Assembly: GCF_030704535.1 (NCBI RefSeq)
Contig: NC_081823.1
Coordinates: forward strand, 7,198,501-7,262,500
DNA from: Vitis vinifera
Lineage: Eukaryota; Streptophyta; Magnoliopsida; Vitales; Vitaceae
DNA length: 64,000 bases
Reading direction: 5' to 3'
Below are positions 11,040 through 24,000 of this stretch, piece by piece. A program made the position numbers and the translations under genes. Within the stretch, counting starts at the first letter, position 1. Each line of letters begins with the position of its first letter. A model generated the notes under the pieces. That model saw only the letters and a list, made by a program, of their open reading frames with translations. It did not search any database and was not told the origin of the DNA.

Positions 11040-12180
11040 AACCAATCATAAACTTCTTATTTTATGGACAATCCCAAATCATATGTCCATGCTTTCCACA
11101 ACCAAAGCAAGCTACAGATTATTTATAGCAAGGCTTACCCCAATGTTTCTTACCACAAATAGAACAAGTCAAATCTGGATTTTACATTGTTTAATATTTA
11201 TTTTCACTCTCAATTGAAACAAACCTTTTTGGTTCTTGGTTATCATGGGCACTATCACTCCTACTCCTCTTCCTTTGTTGTTCTCTGTACTGTTGAAGCT
11301 CCTTATTATCCTTTTTCGCTATAAGAGCTCTATCTACAACCTCTAAATAGACACTAAGCTTCAAAATAGATATTTTGTTCTTTAGATAAGGCTTCAATCC
11401 ATCCTGAACTTTAATACCTTTTCCTCCTCTATAGCAATCAATTGTGGAGTAAAATGTGACAACTTTGTAAATTTAGCCTCATACTAGGCCATCGTCATAT
11501 CTCCCTATTCCAAACGAACAAACTATCCTATTTTTTGTCGTCTAACACTATCGGGAAAATACTTTTTGTAAAATGCCTCCTTAAATTGTCTCCAAACTAT
11601 AGGTCCCTGATCTTCTTAAAGCCTTTTGGTCATACACCACCAATGATCTGTTTTTTTATCTAACATAAATGTTGCATAAAAGGTTTTTTGTTCCTTAGAG
11701 CAATCTATAACATCAAAGAATTTCTCTATCTTAAGAATCCAACCTTCTGCTTCCATTGGCTCTGAAGTATCAGAAAAGTAAAGAGAACCTAACTTCTTAA
11801 AGTCATCAAATGAGCTACCCTTAGAAGATGAGTGTTGTCCAAGAGCTCGAGTCTCTATAGCTCTAGCCTGATGCTCAACCAAACCAGTTAAAGTCTCAAG
11901 ATACTTATAGCTCTACATTCATGGGAGGCAAACCCTCAAGTGGAGAAGGTATATCATTATTAGCCTGACTGTTTTGGGGAGATGTTGTTCTTCTTGGTGC
12001 CATGTTGTCTTATAAAGCATTAGGTATACTTAAATTAGTCACTAAGAAACCAATTAGACAATTTAGATTCATAAGGAAGAATAGGAATTTATAGAAGATG
12101 AAACTGAAACTTAAAATAATGTGTCACTCATCTGTCTCCAAAGTAAATAAAATAAGTTCCCAACAATATCATAACATAGT

Positions 12181-12192
12181 GCTCTAATACCA
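12181..12192 (-). other. Primer binding site of the Gypsy fossil
   Basis: The minus strand reads TGGTATTAGAGC, complementary to the 3' end of initiator methionine tRNA except for one base, three bases inside the LTR end. This fixes the orientation and LTR boundary. Confidence 0.7.
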
Positions 12193-12911
12193 CTCTGTCA
12201 TGCCCCAAAACCCACTCCAAATGCATGATAGTTATTTCACACCTCAAGACCAAATGCTCAAAGTGAAAACAACACAAACATTTGTATTGTAATTGAAAAA
12301 TTTATCAATTACCAAATTCCTGTTTAGAGTAGTATGACAAAATTCTAAAATCTCCAAGTATCAACTTTAAAAAAACTACTACATCAACCAAAGTGTTATT
12401 GTCCAAATAACTCTAAACTCAAAATAATTCAAATGATAATTAAGTTTTAACATATAAACAATGTCCAAAATAAAGAGAGTTTAAACAAATGTCCTAATAA
12501 AGCCAAATTTCCCTCCTAATGGTAACTCCTCGCTTGAACTGAGGTTACTTGAAATATTATCAACAAAGGGCGATGAACTTAAAGCCCAATAAGGAACATT
12601 AATACAGTTTCATGGATCAAACATTTTCAATCATGCTTGTAAATAGGAGATATAACATATGCTTATTTTCATAAAAACTTTTTAGTTCAAAATACTAATA
12701 CATTCAAACTTTTCAACAAAACTTTCTCATATCCATTTCAAAACAATTTCTCATCAAAACCAAATCAAATACATTCAAAATATCTTTACTCTGGTTATCA
12801 TATGACAAATGGTACCAAATTAGGTGGGACTTTACAATTGAGTAACTAATTTCAAATTTGTTCCATTTAAAGTGAACAACACCAAATGTCAACAATTAAC
12901 TAGGCCCATAA

Positions 12912-13023
12912 GGTCAACTATTATAACCCGTTGACTAGGGTCATATAATATAAACTATTATAACCCGCTGACTAGGGCAAAAAATGTCAACAATTATAAC
13001 TCGTTGACTAAGGTCATATAATT
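12912..13023. repeat. Three-copy 36-37 bp tandem repeat inside the Gypsy LTR
   Basis: TTATAACCCGTTGACTAGGG and close variants start at 12921, 12958 and 12994. The unit also carries GTCAACTA or an equivalent and an AT-rich spacer. Confidence 0.75.
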
Positions 13024-13614
13024 CAGAGTCAAACACTTTATTTCATTAATTCAAACTTACAAAACAAAATATCGTATCTCTCCAATTTTTCATTTTTCAT
13101 AAACAAAGAAAATTCTCAAATATACTTTCCATACAAAACACTTATTTGATTCATGCGTGAAGATAAAAAATAATAGTTTTACACATTTTCAAAATAAAAT
13201 ATAAAAAGAAAATTATTTTCTTTTATAAAAACCTGCATTAATTTTCCTTACCTTGAAGAAGCGCTTAAAAACTTGAAGTATTTAGCTTGACGAATTTACT
13301 CCTCACCTAACACAATATCATACACAATTATCTAAAGGTTAAAATTTGACAATCTTAAAAATATTTTATTTAGTATTAGGGATCCTAATTAATTTCTCAT
13401 GCTGATATTATTACTACCGAATATTATTTTCAATTTCTTAAACAATAATAATATAATTTAATGAATTTTCAAATTTTTTATAAACTCATATTTCTTCCTA
13501 ATCTTATTCTAACCATTTATTTCTTTTGTATACATAAACTAAATTAAAATTTTCATTAAAAACAATTACTATTATTATTACTATATTTTTTGATACCCCG
13601 TAACATCCAAACAG

Positions 13615-13812
13615 CCCTATTGTACGTCACTTACAAGCATCCAAATCACACAATTCTTACTATTATTAATATCATTATTCTTATTAATCCCAACTATTAT
13701 TATTATTATTATTATTATTATTCTTACGTCATTTACAAGCATCCAAATCACACAATTCTTCTTCTTATTATTATTAATATCATTATTATCATTATTCTTA
13801 TTAATCCCAATG
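13615..13812. repeat. Tandem duplication with (ATT)n microsatellite inside the Gypsy LTR
   Basis: The phrase ACAAGCATCCAAATCACACA occurs twice, about 105 bases apart, each followed by an (ATT)n-type tract and then CTTATTAATCCCAA. The trinucleotide tract makes a tempting but meaningless tyrosine-rich frame. Confidence 0.75.
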
Positions 13813-14238
13813 TCCTCTCTTACTTAACAAAATACCCCATATACTTTTAACAACTCCAATAACCCTACCAACTCTACTCATTATTATTATTTTAATTTAT
13901 TCCACTACCACCATTTGCCTCTCACAGTTATTTTATTTTGTCACCCCAACACAGTGTCTTAAATCCAAAATTCAGAAACATGCAATTCTTGTTCTTATTA
14001 TTTTCCAATCCCTTAAGCCACATATAATCATATATTTATTTACTTATTTAATTTTTAAAATTTCATTGTTTAGATCTATTCATCTAAATTTTTTTTGAAT
14101 TTCCCTATTTTCATAAATGAAACAACCTATATTCATAATTTCAATTTTTTGATCTTAAAATAAATTAACTAAACTAACCCTAATCTAAATTAAAATTTTC
14201 TAAAGATTATCTAATGTGTTCAAAATTACCTAACGAAT

Positions 14239-14243
14239 ATAAT
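14239..14243. repeat. Target site duplication of the Copia element, left
   Basis: ATAAT directly abuts the left LTR and is repeated at 19131-19135 directly after the right LTR, a perfect 5-base target duplication. Confidence 0.85.
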
Positions 14244-14481
14244 TGAAAAAATTCTAGGTGATTTTGGATCAATTTTCTTTTGTCCTTTTATTCTCATCAG
14301 TTGCAAATATATATACACAGATAAGAGATACATCAAGACTCTTAAACAAGGAAAACTCCTAAACAAGGTAAAACTAAACAAGGAAGAAAATATGTACAAA
14401 TTACAAACACAATATTTGCCTACCATGCCAATCAAGGCTTACCAAAAACTTGCCAATCAAGGCTTACCATAATCGCTAATA
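14244..14481 (-). repeat. Copia LTR, left copy (3' LTR)
   Basis: 238 bp, nearly identical to 18894-19130. The plus strand runs from TGAAAAAATTCTAGG to CGCTAATA. The adjoining purine tract marks this as the 3' LTR of a minus-strand element. Confidence 0.9.
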
Positions 14482-17400
14482 CTCCTCCTCAAGTTGGTGC
14501 ATGAGGATTCCGAAAGCCCAACTTGCGAAGAAAAAAGTCAAACTATCGTTTTCCCAAAGCTTTCGTAAAAATGTCTGCGAGCTGCATGGAAGTATGAACA
14601 TACTTAGTGTGAATAGCACCATTTTGTATCTCATCACGTACAAAGTGGCAATCAACTTCAATATGCTTTGTTCGTTCGTGAAAAACGGGATTAACTATTA
14701 TGTGTAAAGCCGCCTGACTATCACAGTACAAATGCATAGGGTCAGAATGCATCACACTAAGGGTAGACAACAATTCTTTCAACCATTTCCATTCACAAGT
14801 TGTGGTTGCCATGGACCTATATTCCGCTTCAGTCGAAGAGCGAGACGTCATATGTTGCTTCTTGGTCTTCCAAGAGATTGACGAATTACCCAAAAGAATA
14901 AAATAACCAGTCAAAGATCGTCGTGTTAAAGGACAACTGGCCCAATCTGAGTCACAATAAGCATACAGTTTCAGGTCACAATCAGAACGCAAAAGGATAC
15001 TTTGTCCCGGATTGCCTTTCAAATATCGAACAACTCTCAAAGTTGCTTCCCAATGTTCATCCTTTGGTTGTTGCATGAACTGAGCAAGCATATGCACACA
15101 ATAAGACAGTTTTGGTCGAGTAATCGTCAGGTAGATGAGCCAACCCACCAGGCGTCTGTATTGTCCAGGATCACGTAAATCAGAATTCGCAGCAAGTGCT
15201 AATTTATGGTTTTGTTCAAGAGGAGTCCCAGCCAGCTTAGCTCCCAATAGCCCAGCCTCAGAGATGATGTCCAGTGTATACTTGCATTGACATAAGAAGA
15301 TACCATCTGGGTTCCTCGCAACTTCAATCCCCAAAAAATATTTTAATTTTCCTAGATCCTTCATATGAAAACACCGACTCAAATAATCTTTGAACTGTTG
15401 TACATCCGTTCCATCATTTCCAGATATAATTATATCATCAACATAGACAAGAACATTGAGTTGAATGTGTTGAGCTTCATAAGTAAATAATAAGTAATCA
15501 GAATACGATTGCTTAAATCCATAACCTATCAACGCCGCCGCTAACTTGGCAAACCAGCACCTGGGTGCCTGTCGCAGACCATATAATGTCTTTCGAAGTC
15601 TACAGACTTTACCTGGTGTTAGAGACGCAAAACCAGGCGGCATCTGCATACATACCTCTTCATTTAACTCACCGTGCAGGAAGGCATTATGTACATCAAT
15701 TTGATGCAGTTCCCAACCCTTCATAGCTGCAATGGCAAGAAATGTTCGCACTATGACCATCTTTGCTGTCAGGGCAAAAGTCTCATTGTAATCTATGTCT
15801 TCGACTTGTTTGTTTCCAAGAATCACTAAGCACGCCTTGCATCTCTCGATGCTTCCATCAGAATTATATTTAATCTTGTAGACCCATTTGCTCCCGATTG
15901 CTTTCTTCCCGAGAGGCAAGTCTTCTACTGTCCATGTTTCATTGTCTTCAAGAGCCTGTATCTCATTTCTCATCACCTCTCTCCAACATTCATTTTTTAT
16001 TACCTCAGCATAAGTGCTTGGTTCACACCCTGCGGAAACAGTTGCTAGAAAGAACTGATGTTGTGCAGAAAATTTATCACAATTCACATAATGTGCTAAA
16101 TGATAGGGTGTACTTGAGGATTTTGACTGGAACGATGAACTCACTGAGGGGCTTACTCGAATGGTATGTGTTTCATAGTCTTTCAACTGAACAAAAGGTT
16201 GCTTAACCCTTTTTCCTTTGCCAAACTGTTCATCAGACCCCATAGGTCTTGACACATTGGTGTCCCCCCTGTCTCTTACTTCAGTATTCCCATCAGTAGC
16301 CATCTCCATATTATGACCCATCTTAACATCAATCTCGTGCTCTACATCCGAGACAGAAGCCTGTTGCTCCTCCATGTCATTCTACATATACGGGTCCTCA
16401 TCATCTGTAGAGAAATTCACGACTCTATTCTCGATCAAGGAAGAGTTAACAACATTATTGAAGTACGAAAATTCTACTTCAACAAAGATTACATCCCTTG
16501 AAATAAAATATTCGCCGCTTTCCAAGTCATATAACCACCAACCTTTCTTTCCAAATAGATACCCAACAAAAATACATTTTCGGCTTCGACTAGCAAATTT
16601 GTCTTTATCCCGATTCTGGTCATGGGCATAGCACAAACACCCAAAAGTTCGAATGTGCTTATAAGAGGGGGCTTGTCTGTATAAGATCTCATATGGTGTC
16701 TTACCATCCAATAAAATAGATGGTGTCCTGTTAATCAAATATCTAGTTGTAAGAACACATTCACCCCAAAACTCAATAGGTAAATGTGCCTGAAATCGCA
16801 GGGCTCTCGCTACATTGAGAATATGACGATGTTTTCTTTCTACACGCCCATTCTATTGTGGTGTCCCGACACATGAAGTTTGATGTAAAATTCCATGTTT
16901 AGCAAAATATTTTGTCAAACACATAAACTCAGTACCATTATCACTCCTAACAATTTTCACATTTTTTTCAAATTGTCGTCTCACTATTACGATGAAATTT
17001 TTAAGAACACAAGCAACCTCATCTTTTCTATTCAACAAATATATCCACACTACACGTGAATAGTCATCAACGATTGTCAAGAAATAAATACCTCCACAAG
17101 AAGTAGGAACCCTAAAAGCTCCCTATAAATCATAATGAATCAGGTCAAAACATTCTTTAACTTTATTATCACTAGAAAAGAACGCTTCTCTGGTTTGTTG
17201 AGTTGTAAAACAAATATCACAAAACTTATTCTTCACACCATCATTTCTACCAACACTATCAACTTCATAAATTAAATTTACTACCCTAAAATAGGGATGA
17301 CCCATTCTTCTATGCTAGAGCTCATAAGACGCAATACTAGTTGTCTTGTAAGCATGAATAGGAGCCACTCCATTTAGAAAATAAAGCCTCTTGCGTTGTT

Positions 17401-18880
17401 CACCCGCTCCAATCAGTATTCTTGAATTGCGATCCTGTATAACACAAATTTTAGTAGTGAATTGAACAACAAGATTGGAATCATCAAGAAGCTGCGACAC
17501 AGAAATCAAATTGCATTTCAATTTAGGTACAAACAAAACATGTCATAGTTTCAATTTTTCTCCAAGAGTCACAGTTCCTTCTTTCAAAGCTTTGGTCTCT
17601 GTTCCATTTGGCAACCTAACCGGACAAGGCATAATATCACGCAAGTCATTCAAACATTCATATGTGTCGGTCATGTGATGCGAAGCCCCTGTGTCAATAA
17701 TCCAAGGCAAAATATTTTGCTTACCTATCAACCTCTCATTAGCACCACCTTTGTGTGAGTTCAACATGGTAAGAAGTGTGGCCCATTGTTCGTCACTCAA
17801 CCCACTAATTCTTGTTCTATCAGAATCAGTCACAACACTTATCCCACTATTAGTTCCTAAAGTTTGAACTACATTGGCTCTAGTAGTCCCTCCACGTCCT
17901 CGTTTTCCACCTGTACCCTATTGAACGCCACGTCCACGCCCACCACTACGCCCACCTGTGGTTGTGCGTGGCCTGTCACCCCACCATTTTGGGTAACCAA
18001 TCCGTTGAAAGCAACTATCAGCTTCATGACCTTTCCGCTTGCAATTTGAGAAAATCATGGTCTTGTCTTTTCCATCCCTTCCTAAGTTTTGATCACCAGC
18101 CTGCACTGCAAAATTCATAGGGCTGCCTCTTTCTTCCTTTGTCTGAGTCATGGTCTGTACTCGTTCTTGTTGTACGATCATAGCATAAACTCGATTTAGA
18201 TTCGGCAAAGGTTCGGTGCTTAGGATATTGGAACGTACTGTCCCATATCCATCTTCATCTAATTCCATCAAGAATTGATGAACTCTTTCTTCTTCCCGCT
18301 TCTTCTCCAACTGAGTGGTAATGTTACATTTACACCCAGTACAAGTACATACTAGAATTGAGTCATAATTGTTCAGTTCGTCCCAAAGAGACTTGAGTCG
18401 ACCATAATAGACAACTATGTCTTGCCTTTTCTGCTTGCAATTCACAAGATCTGATTTCAATTGTTGTACATGTGGACCATTCCTAATAGAAAATCGTTGC
18501 TTGATTTCTTCCTAAAGTTCCTTTACGTTTTCCATATAAGATATGGTTGATCGAAGTGTGGGTTCAATGGTGTTAAACACCCATGAGACAAGCATTGAAT
18601 TGATGGTCCACCAATTTTCAAGTTCTTGTGAATCGTTGTCCAGTTGTTTGATGGATCCATCCACGAATTCATATTTCTTTTTGGCTCGCAAAGTAGTACG
18701 CACAACACACGCCCATTCATCATAGTTCTCACCTTTCAGTTGAACTTGGGTAATTATATTACCTGGATTATCATTAGAAGTCAATGCATAGGGGATCAGT
18801 ATTTTTCTGTTAGAGTTGGACCCTCCATCATCTCCTTTCTTCCCATCACCAACCATGATGATGTATGTTTAGCTCACAGT

Positions 18881-18893
18881 GGCTCTAATACCA
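18881..18893 (-). other. Primer binding site of the Copia element
   Basis: Minus strand TGGTATTAGAGCC, immediately inside the right LTR, complementary to initiator methionine tRNA with one change. Confidence 0.8.
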
Positions 18894-19130
18894 TGAAAAA
18901 ACTCTAGGTGATTTCGGATCAATTTTCTTCTGTCCTTTTATTCTCTTCGGTTGCAAATATATATACAAAGATAAGAGATACATCAAGACTCTAAACAATA
19001 AAAACTCCTAAATAAGGTAAAACTAAACAAGGAAGAAAATATGTACAAATTACAAATATAATATTTGCCTACCATGTCAATCAAGGCTTACCAAAAACTT
19101 GCCAATCAAGGCTTACCATAATCGCTAATA
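18894..19130 (-). repeat. Copia LTR, right copy (5' LTR)
   Basis: 237 bp, matching the left copy at about 95 percent. Followed at 19131-19135 by ATAAT, the second half of the target duplication. Confidence 0.9.
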
Positions 19131-19396
19131 ATAATATATTAATCTAGGGTTAGAATCTTACTTGGAAAAATCTGAACTTCAAACTCTAGACCTTCAAACC
19201 TTTAGCCTTATGTTCTCTAATTCTCGGATTTTTGGTTAATAGAGTTTTCTGAATAAAGAAGACAAAAGGAAAATCTAATTTACACCAAATATTATTAATT
19301 GTAAAAAGACTCTTTTACCTTTAATGAGTTTAATTAATTAATTAATTAATTTTTTATTTACTATTTTCTCCCTAAAGTTTATTTTGAGGTGTTACA

Positions 19397-20820
19397 AATT
19401 TACACTTCCAAACGGTTGAGGATGCCTCTCTTATAAAGGCTGCTTTCATCAATGGACGCATGAAAACTTGGCCCAAAAGAAAGTCCAATCCAAAACTTAA
19501 ATTCAAGTCCAAGTGAAAGCCTTACGCTAAATAAAGCTAGGCCCAAAATAAAATAAACCAAACCCATATAAAAAAGTAATCCAAATAAAAAAACCCAAAC
19601 CCAAGTCCAAGTTCAAACAATGTAATTGTCCAAAAGCCCATATTAAAATTTAAAAGGCCTAAATCCATGTCAACAATTAAGGAAACTTGAACAAGCCCAT
19701 ACAGATAAACTAAATCCAAGTTGGCCCGAAGCAATTATGTAAAGCCCATGTCCGAACCTCATTAAAAACAAACCATGGTCTCACCCCGAGTCTCACATTC
19801 AAAATTGACAACCAAGCCCAAAGTCCTTACGAAATTAAAACTAGGACCAAAGCCCAACTGAAATTACTGAAGGCCAAATCAAATGTTCTCCAATGCACAA
19901 AAAGAAAAGTAGTGATGTCCTACACTTTGATAGAAACGAGGAAGAAGAAGGTTAAGTGGAATATGATTTCTTAGACAAAATGATATCCATGGAAATTGAA
20001 ATTAATATCAAAGTTGAAGAAGGAGAAGAATATCTTAATAAGTCGATGAAACTTATGCTAATCATAAGAAATAAGTTTCTAAAAAGCTTATTCAAAAAGA
20101 ATTTAGTTTCAAAAAAAGGATAAAAAATCATGATTATAAATTGAATGAAGTGATGAAAGAAGAAAACCTCAAGGGCATAATTTTGTCTTTTGTATTTTTG
20201 TTAAATGTAATCGGGAAGCCAATTTTGATGGGACGTGAAAAAATAATTTCAAATATTGTGAAAGGGATTTCAATTAAATTAATTGTTAGGGATCTTAAGC
20301 TTCATCATTATAATTTTTTCTTGTCATTACGATAACATACCTAATCAAACTATTATCCACTTTGTGGTACCAAAACAAATTAATAAGTCGTGTCCTTAAG
20401 AACATGATCATTGTTCTTATAAACACGAACAATAAGTTGTTCTCATAAGAACATAATCATAAGTCCATGTTCTCGTAAATATGATTACTAAATTACAAGT
20501 ACTTAAAAATGAAATTGTATTCATATAAATATGATGATGAAGATTCCGATTATATTTTTTTGTTAGGAATCGTAAAAGTCTGTCACTTAAAAGGCAATAT
20601 GTGGACTCATAGTGAAAGATAAAAATTTGAAATGTTCTAGAATAAATTAATTGAAAATTCAATGCGAAAACAAGCTTCACTTCGAAAAAATAATTTTCAT
20701 ACTTAAATTCTCGTAATTAAAAAGGTAGAGTGTATGTTTAAAATCATGATTTAGAAAATACGTTGACACTTAGTGGCACGCGTGGCTTCCAACACACAGC
20801 GCAATGACAGGTGAGGCTCC
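19397..20820. other. Intergenic DNA between the fossil nest and EHD1
   Basis: The stretch at about 19510-19870 is rich in scattered GCCCA / TGGGC words, a texture common in decayed LTR-element DNA, but has no domain. Around 20395-20490 related words such as GTTCTCATAAGAAC and GTTCTTATAAAC recur in both orientations. No gene supported. Confidence 0.45.
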
Positions 20821-20823
20821 ATT

Positions 20824-20909
20824 AATACGACGAGTTTCAGTGGGTTGCCGCCTTCCCACTTAAAACGACGCGTTTCACGAATTGGACCCCCCGACAACGG
20901 CGTCGTTTT
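20824..20909. promoter_or_regulatory. Cluster of ACGACGnGTTT-type elements upstream of EHD1
   Basis: Three related words lie within 86 bases: ACGACGAGTTT at 20827, AAAACGACGCGTTT at 20862-20875 and, inverted, AACGGCGTCGTTTT at 20896-20909. The last is 180 bases before the ATG. The same core appears upstream of GrpE and trigger factor in this window. Function is inferred from recurrence only. Confidence 0.5.
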
Positions 20910-21089
20910 GCTAAACACTCTCCTGAATTTCCTCAGTACGAAAGGAATCTCGTTTTCCAAAAAATGCGAAAATACAGCAAAATCAAAACAAAAAACAATT
21001 TCAAATAAAAAAAAACGTTTTTTTGAATCTTTTTGTTCTCCGAAATTCCGAATCGCCCTACAACAAGCCGATCCGTCCGATCCTTTCCA

Positions 21090-24000
21090 ATGGAGATCGA
21101 CTCGGGTCCGATTAGTTCGTGTTCTAAACAGAACCAGATGATCTATCAGGAGTGGTTCAATTTCGCTGATTCAGGTTATCGTTTTTCCCAGTTCTTGTAT
21201 TTTTTTTTTTTTTTTGAATTTGTAAGGCTGAAATTTATCCTGAATTTTTGGTTTTGATCAGATTCCGATGGCCGCATTACTGGAAATGACGCCATAAAGT
21301 TCTTCGCTATGTCCAATTTGCCTCGCCCGGATCTCAAACAGGTTCTCTCTTTTTGCTGTGTTTTTTTAGTTTGGGTTGGTAGAATCTGTCTTTAAAGAGA
21401 GTTATAGGCTTATATGAATGCTAATGCCGGAGTGGTGTGGGTTTTTGGGTTATTTGCGTGCAGTTTGCTGATTTGGCGGAGTGTTTAGATGATAGTAGCT
21501 TGGAAACTGATTTTATAATTCATGAGGGTATAAGTGTGTGCTAGTCTGCATGGTGATTTGATGTCGAAAGAATGATAAAAGATGGAGTGAAGAAATCTAT
21601 GTTTAATTAGTCAACTGCAGAAGTCATAGGCTGCTTCAAAAGAGTAGAAAGGCCTTTGAAAACAATCAGAATGAACCCTAAAATGGGATTTCCATAATTA
21701 ATATAATTAAATTTTGTGCAAAAGGTCTTACCTAATTGCACTCTTGGTGCCTAGTAAGCTAGGTAAGACTTACTAAATTTTTGGACCTGATAGCATGGTT
21801 CTGGTTATTGGTATCCGGTAAGGTATTGGAATTCTGAATACAGTACAGTCTTAATTAAACAGGGTCATGTGTTGCTAATTGTTTCAGAAGGATAAAATCC
21901 AGGAATGAAATTGCTTTTGTACCAGCATTTATAATTTTCTCTTTCTGTCTAGATGCTACTTTCTCTTGAAGTGATTGTTTTAGGAAAATCTTATATGAAC
22001 TCTATTACATATTGAATCAAGAACTAGGGAAAAAGAAAGTTGGCGAAAATGTTCAAACCAAGAAGGTGAACTTGCTTTTGTACCCTCTTTGGTAATTTCC
22101 ATTCACCAAAAAGCGGGGATGTTACTAACTTTCCCTTCAGGGAGTTTGTGAGAAAACCCTACTTGTATAATTTGTATGATGAATATAGTTACTTGTCTCC
22201 ACCCTTGGCTCTGGTTGTTTCATATTAACATTTGGTGCATCTAGCTAACACTTGTGCTCTGTTTTCTAGTTAATTTTTAACTTCTGTTTAATGGTTTTCT
22301 TTTGTTTATTCTGGGTTTCTTTTGCTGAGTGGATTGTGACTTGTTTTTTTTCCTCCTCTTCTCAAAGGTGTGGGCAATTGCAGATACCAAACGACAGGGT
22401 TTTCTTGGTTTAAAAGAGTTCATTACTGCCATGCAGGTGTGTTTAGATATTTTTATGTGTTTCTGTAGCAATTCATTTCTTAGAACCTGACCCTTCTTTA
22501 TTTTATGTAGCTAGTTTCCCTGGCACAAGCTGGACATGCAATCACACAGGATCTCCTGCACAGTGAAGGTAAGCAGTTTATTTCAACTTTGTGTGTCTTT
22601 TTTTTTTGTATGCTTGGAATGGTTAAACTACATGTTTAAGTCGAAAACTATAAGTTTGTTTCCTTATTGGCAAAGCATATCATCCAGTTATTTAGTTATT
22701 AATTTTTTAAGGTGTTTGTCTCTTAAGGTTATACATTTCATGTGTTGCAGTTGACTTGGGAAACTTAAATCCCCCTCAAATGGAAGGCTTGGCTGCGTTA
22801 CTAGCTGTAAGTCTTGTTTCTTCTTAATTTTATTTTCCATCTATTTCCTCCTCTGAAAGTTCTGACTTGTTTATTAAAAATATTTAGAAGAAAAAGCGTG
22901 CACACAAAACAAGTGATCCTGATATAAATGGTAAGAAGTTTCTTATTTTTAATAACAATAATACCATTATTGCTTTTATTCTTTTGGCACAAGTTCATTG
23001 TTTGGCAATGATGCAGGTAGTTCTCAACCACAGCCATCACCAACTGCTAGTTGGTTCACTTCAAAATCTTCGAAGAAGGTACTATTCTTTTGTGCTCTTG
23101 TTATGCTAGGAAAAGGAATCTTTTTTGTCACTCCTTATGGACTTGCTATCCACTGCTTACTTGTTTTATTTTTGTTAAATGTATTTTTATTCCAGCCTGG
23201 TTCATTTAGGCCTCTTTGGGCTATATGGTTATATAACTGGATAGTTAATGATACTTCTGATTTGTGTATAGGATGAACTAATTCTTGTTAGGTGATGCAT
23301 GCTTGTCTATTTGTATCCTCTTTACACATAATTATACATTGCAGATAGAACTCACCCCAACTTAGATTTCATATTAATGTAGTTATGTTTTACCAAATGA
23401 AAGAAGGTCCTCACCAATAATGATGTATCCTAGCATATTTGTCTTTCTTTACTATATAGTATGAAGGATTATGTGGCTGACCACCATTTTTTCTTGTAGG
23501 TCTTCCTTTTTATTTCTGGATATTTCTCTAATATCCCCAATTTCTTTTATTATGATATTATAATTGACTCAATTCATTTTATGTCCAGAGAAGATGTGTT
23601 GCATATTTCCTTCTGCTGTTGGTGTAATAATCATGACTATTCATGTGATCCTTGTCTTAACTTGCTCTTTCATTTCTAATGAGTTTCCTATGCACTTCTT
23701 CTAGTTTCTAGCCTGATCCATTCTTTCCCTGTATTTCTTTGTATGTGCTCAGGTACCTCTATCTTCCGTTACATCAATAATTGATGGCTTGAAGAGGTTG
23801 TACATTCAGAAGCTCAAGCCATTAGAGGTTACATATCGTTTTAACGATTTTGCATCCCCCTTGTTGGTAAGCGAGAAATACACCCAGCTTTTAATTGCTT
23901 TCATCCTCAGAAATAGCAAAATAATCTTGATTCTAATGAATGTTTGTTTGATTTACATCTATTGCTATATTTTAAACCATGGACAATGATATATAATGAG

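Larger units (their letters stand above)
14244..19130 (-). mobile_element. Ty1/Copia LTR retrotransposon with both LTRs (fossil)
   Basis: A complete-length element on the minus strand: LTRs at 14244-14481 and 18894-19130, primer binding site TGGTATTAGAGCC beside the right LTR, and a purine tract GAGGAGGAG beside the left. Parts in Copia order are gag (about 17.9-18.86 kb, with a basic tail), protease (about 17.5-17.8 kb, DTGASHHMTD), integrase (about 16.4-17.5 kb) and reverse transcriptase with RNase H (about 14.5-16.4 kb, YVDDI and the SSTEAEYRS motif). The structure is whole but the coding is broken, at roughly half a dozen places. The two LTRs differ at about 12 of 237 bases plus one indel, near 5 percent, which suggests insertion some millions of years ago, younger than its Gypsy host. 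Confidence 0.93.
11040..19396 (-). mobile_element. Ty3/Gypsy remnant: gag plus long LTR, interrupted by a Copia element (fossil)
   Basis: Reading on the minus strand, the LTR begins TGTAACACC at 19396 and ends GGGGCATGACA at 12196. Next comes a primer binding site TGGTATTAGAGC (12192-12181), then gag from about 12003 with a retrotransposon gag domain around 11600-11880 and a zinc knuckle CFGCGKHGHMIWDC near 11050-11090. After removing the Copia insert (14244-19135) the LTR is about 2.3 kb, with the TGTAACACC...GCATGACA ends common in chromovirus-type plant Gypsy elements. No pol domain and no second LTR are present, so the element is cut off after gag. It is broken, with several breaks in gag as well. 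It is older than the Copia element that sits within it. Confidence 0.78.

Noticed and set aside
13590-13850. Tyrosine-rich 86-codon frame
   Set aside because: Translation of ATT microsatellites inside a fossil LTR.
19537-19734. Minus-strand 65-codon hydrophobic frame
   Set aside because: Composed of repeated TGGGC/TTTGG words in decayed repeat DNA; no start context or family.
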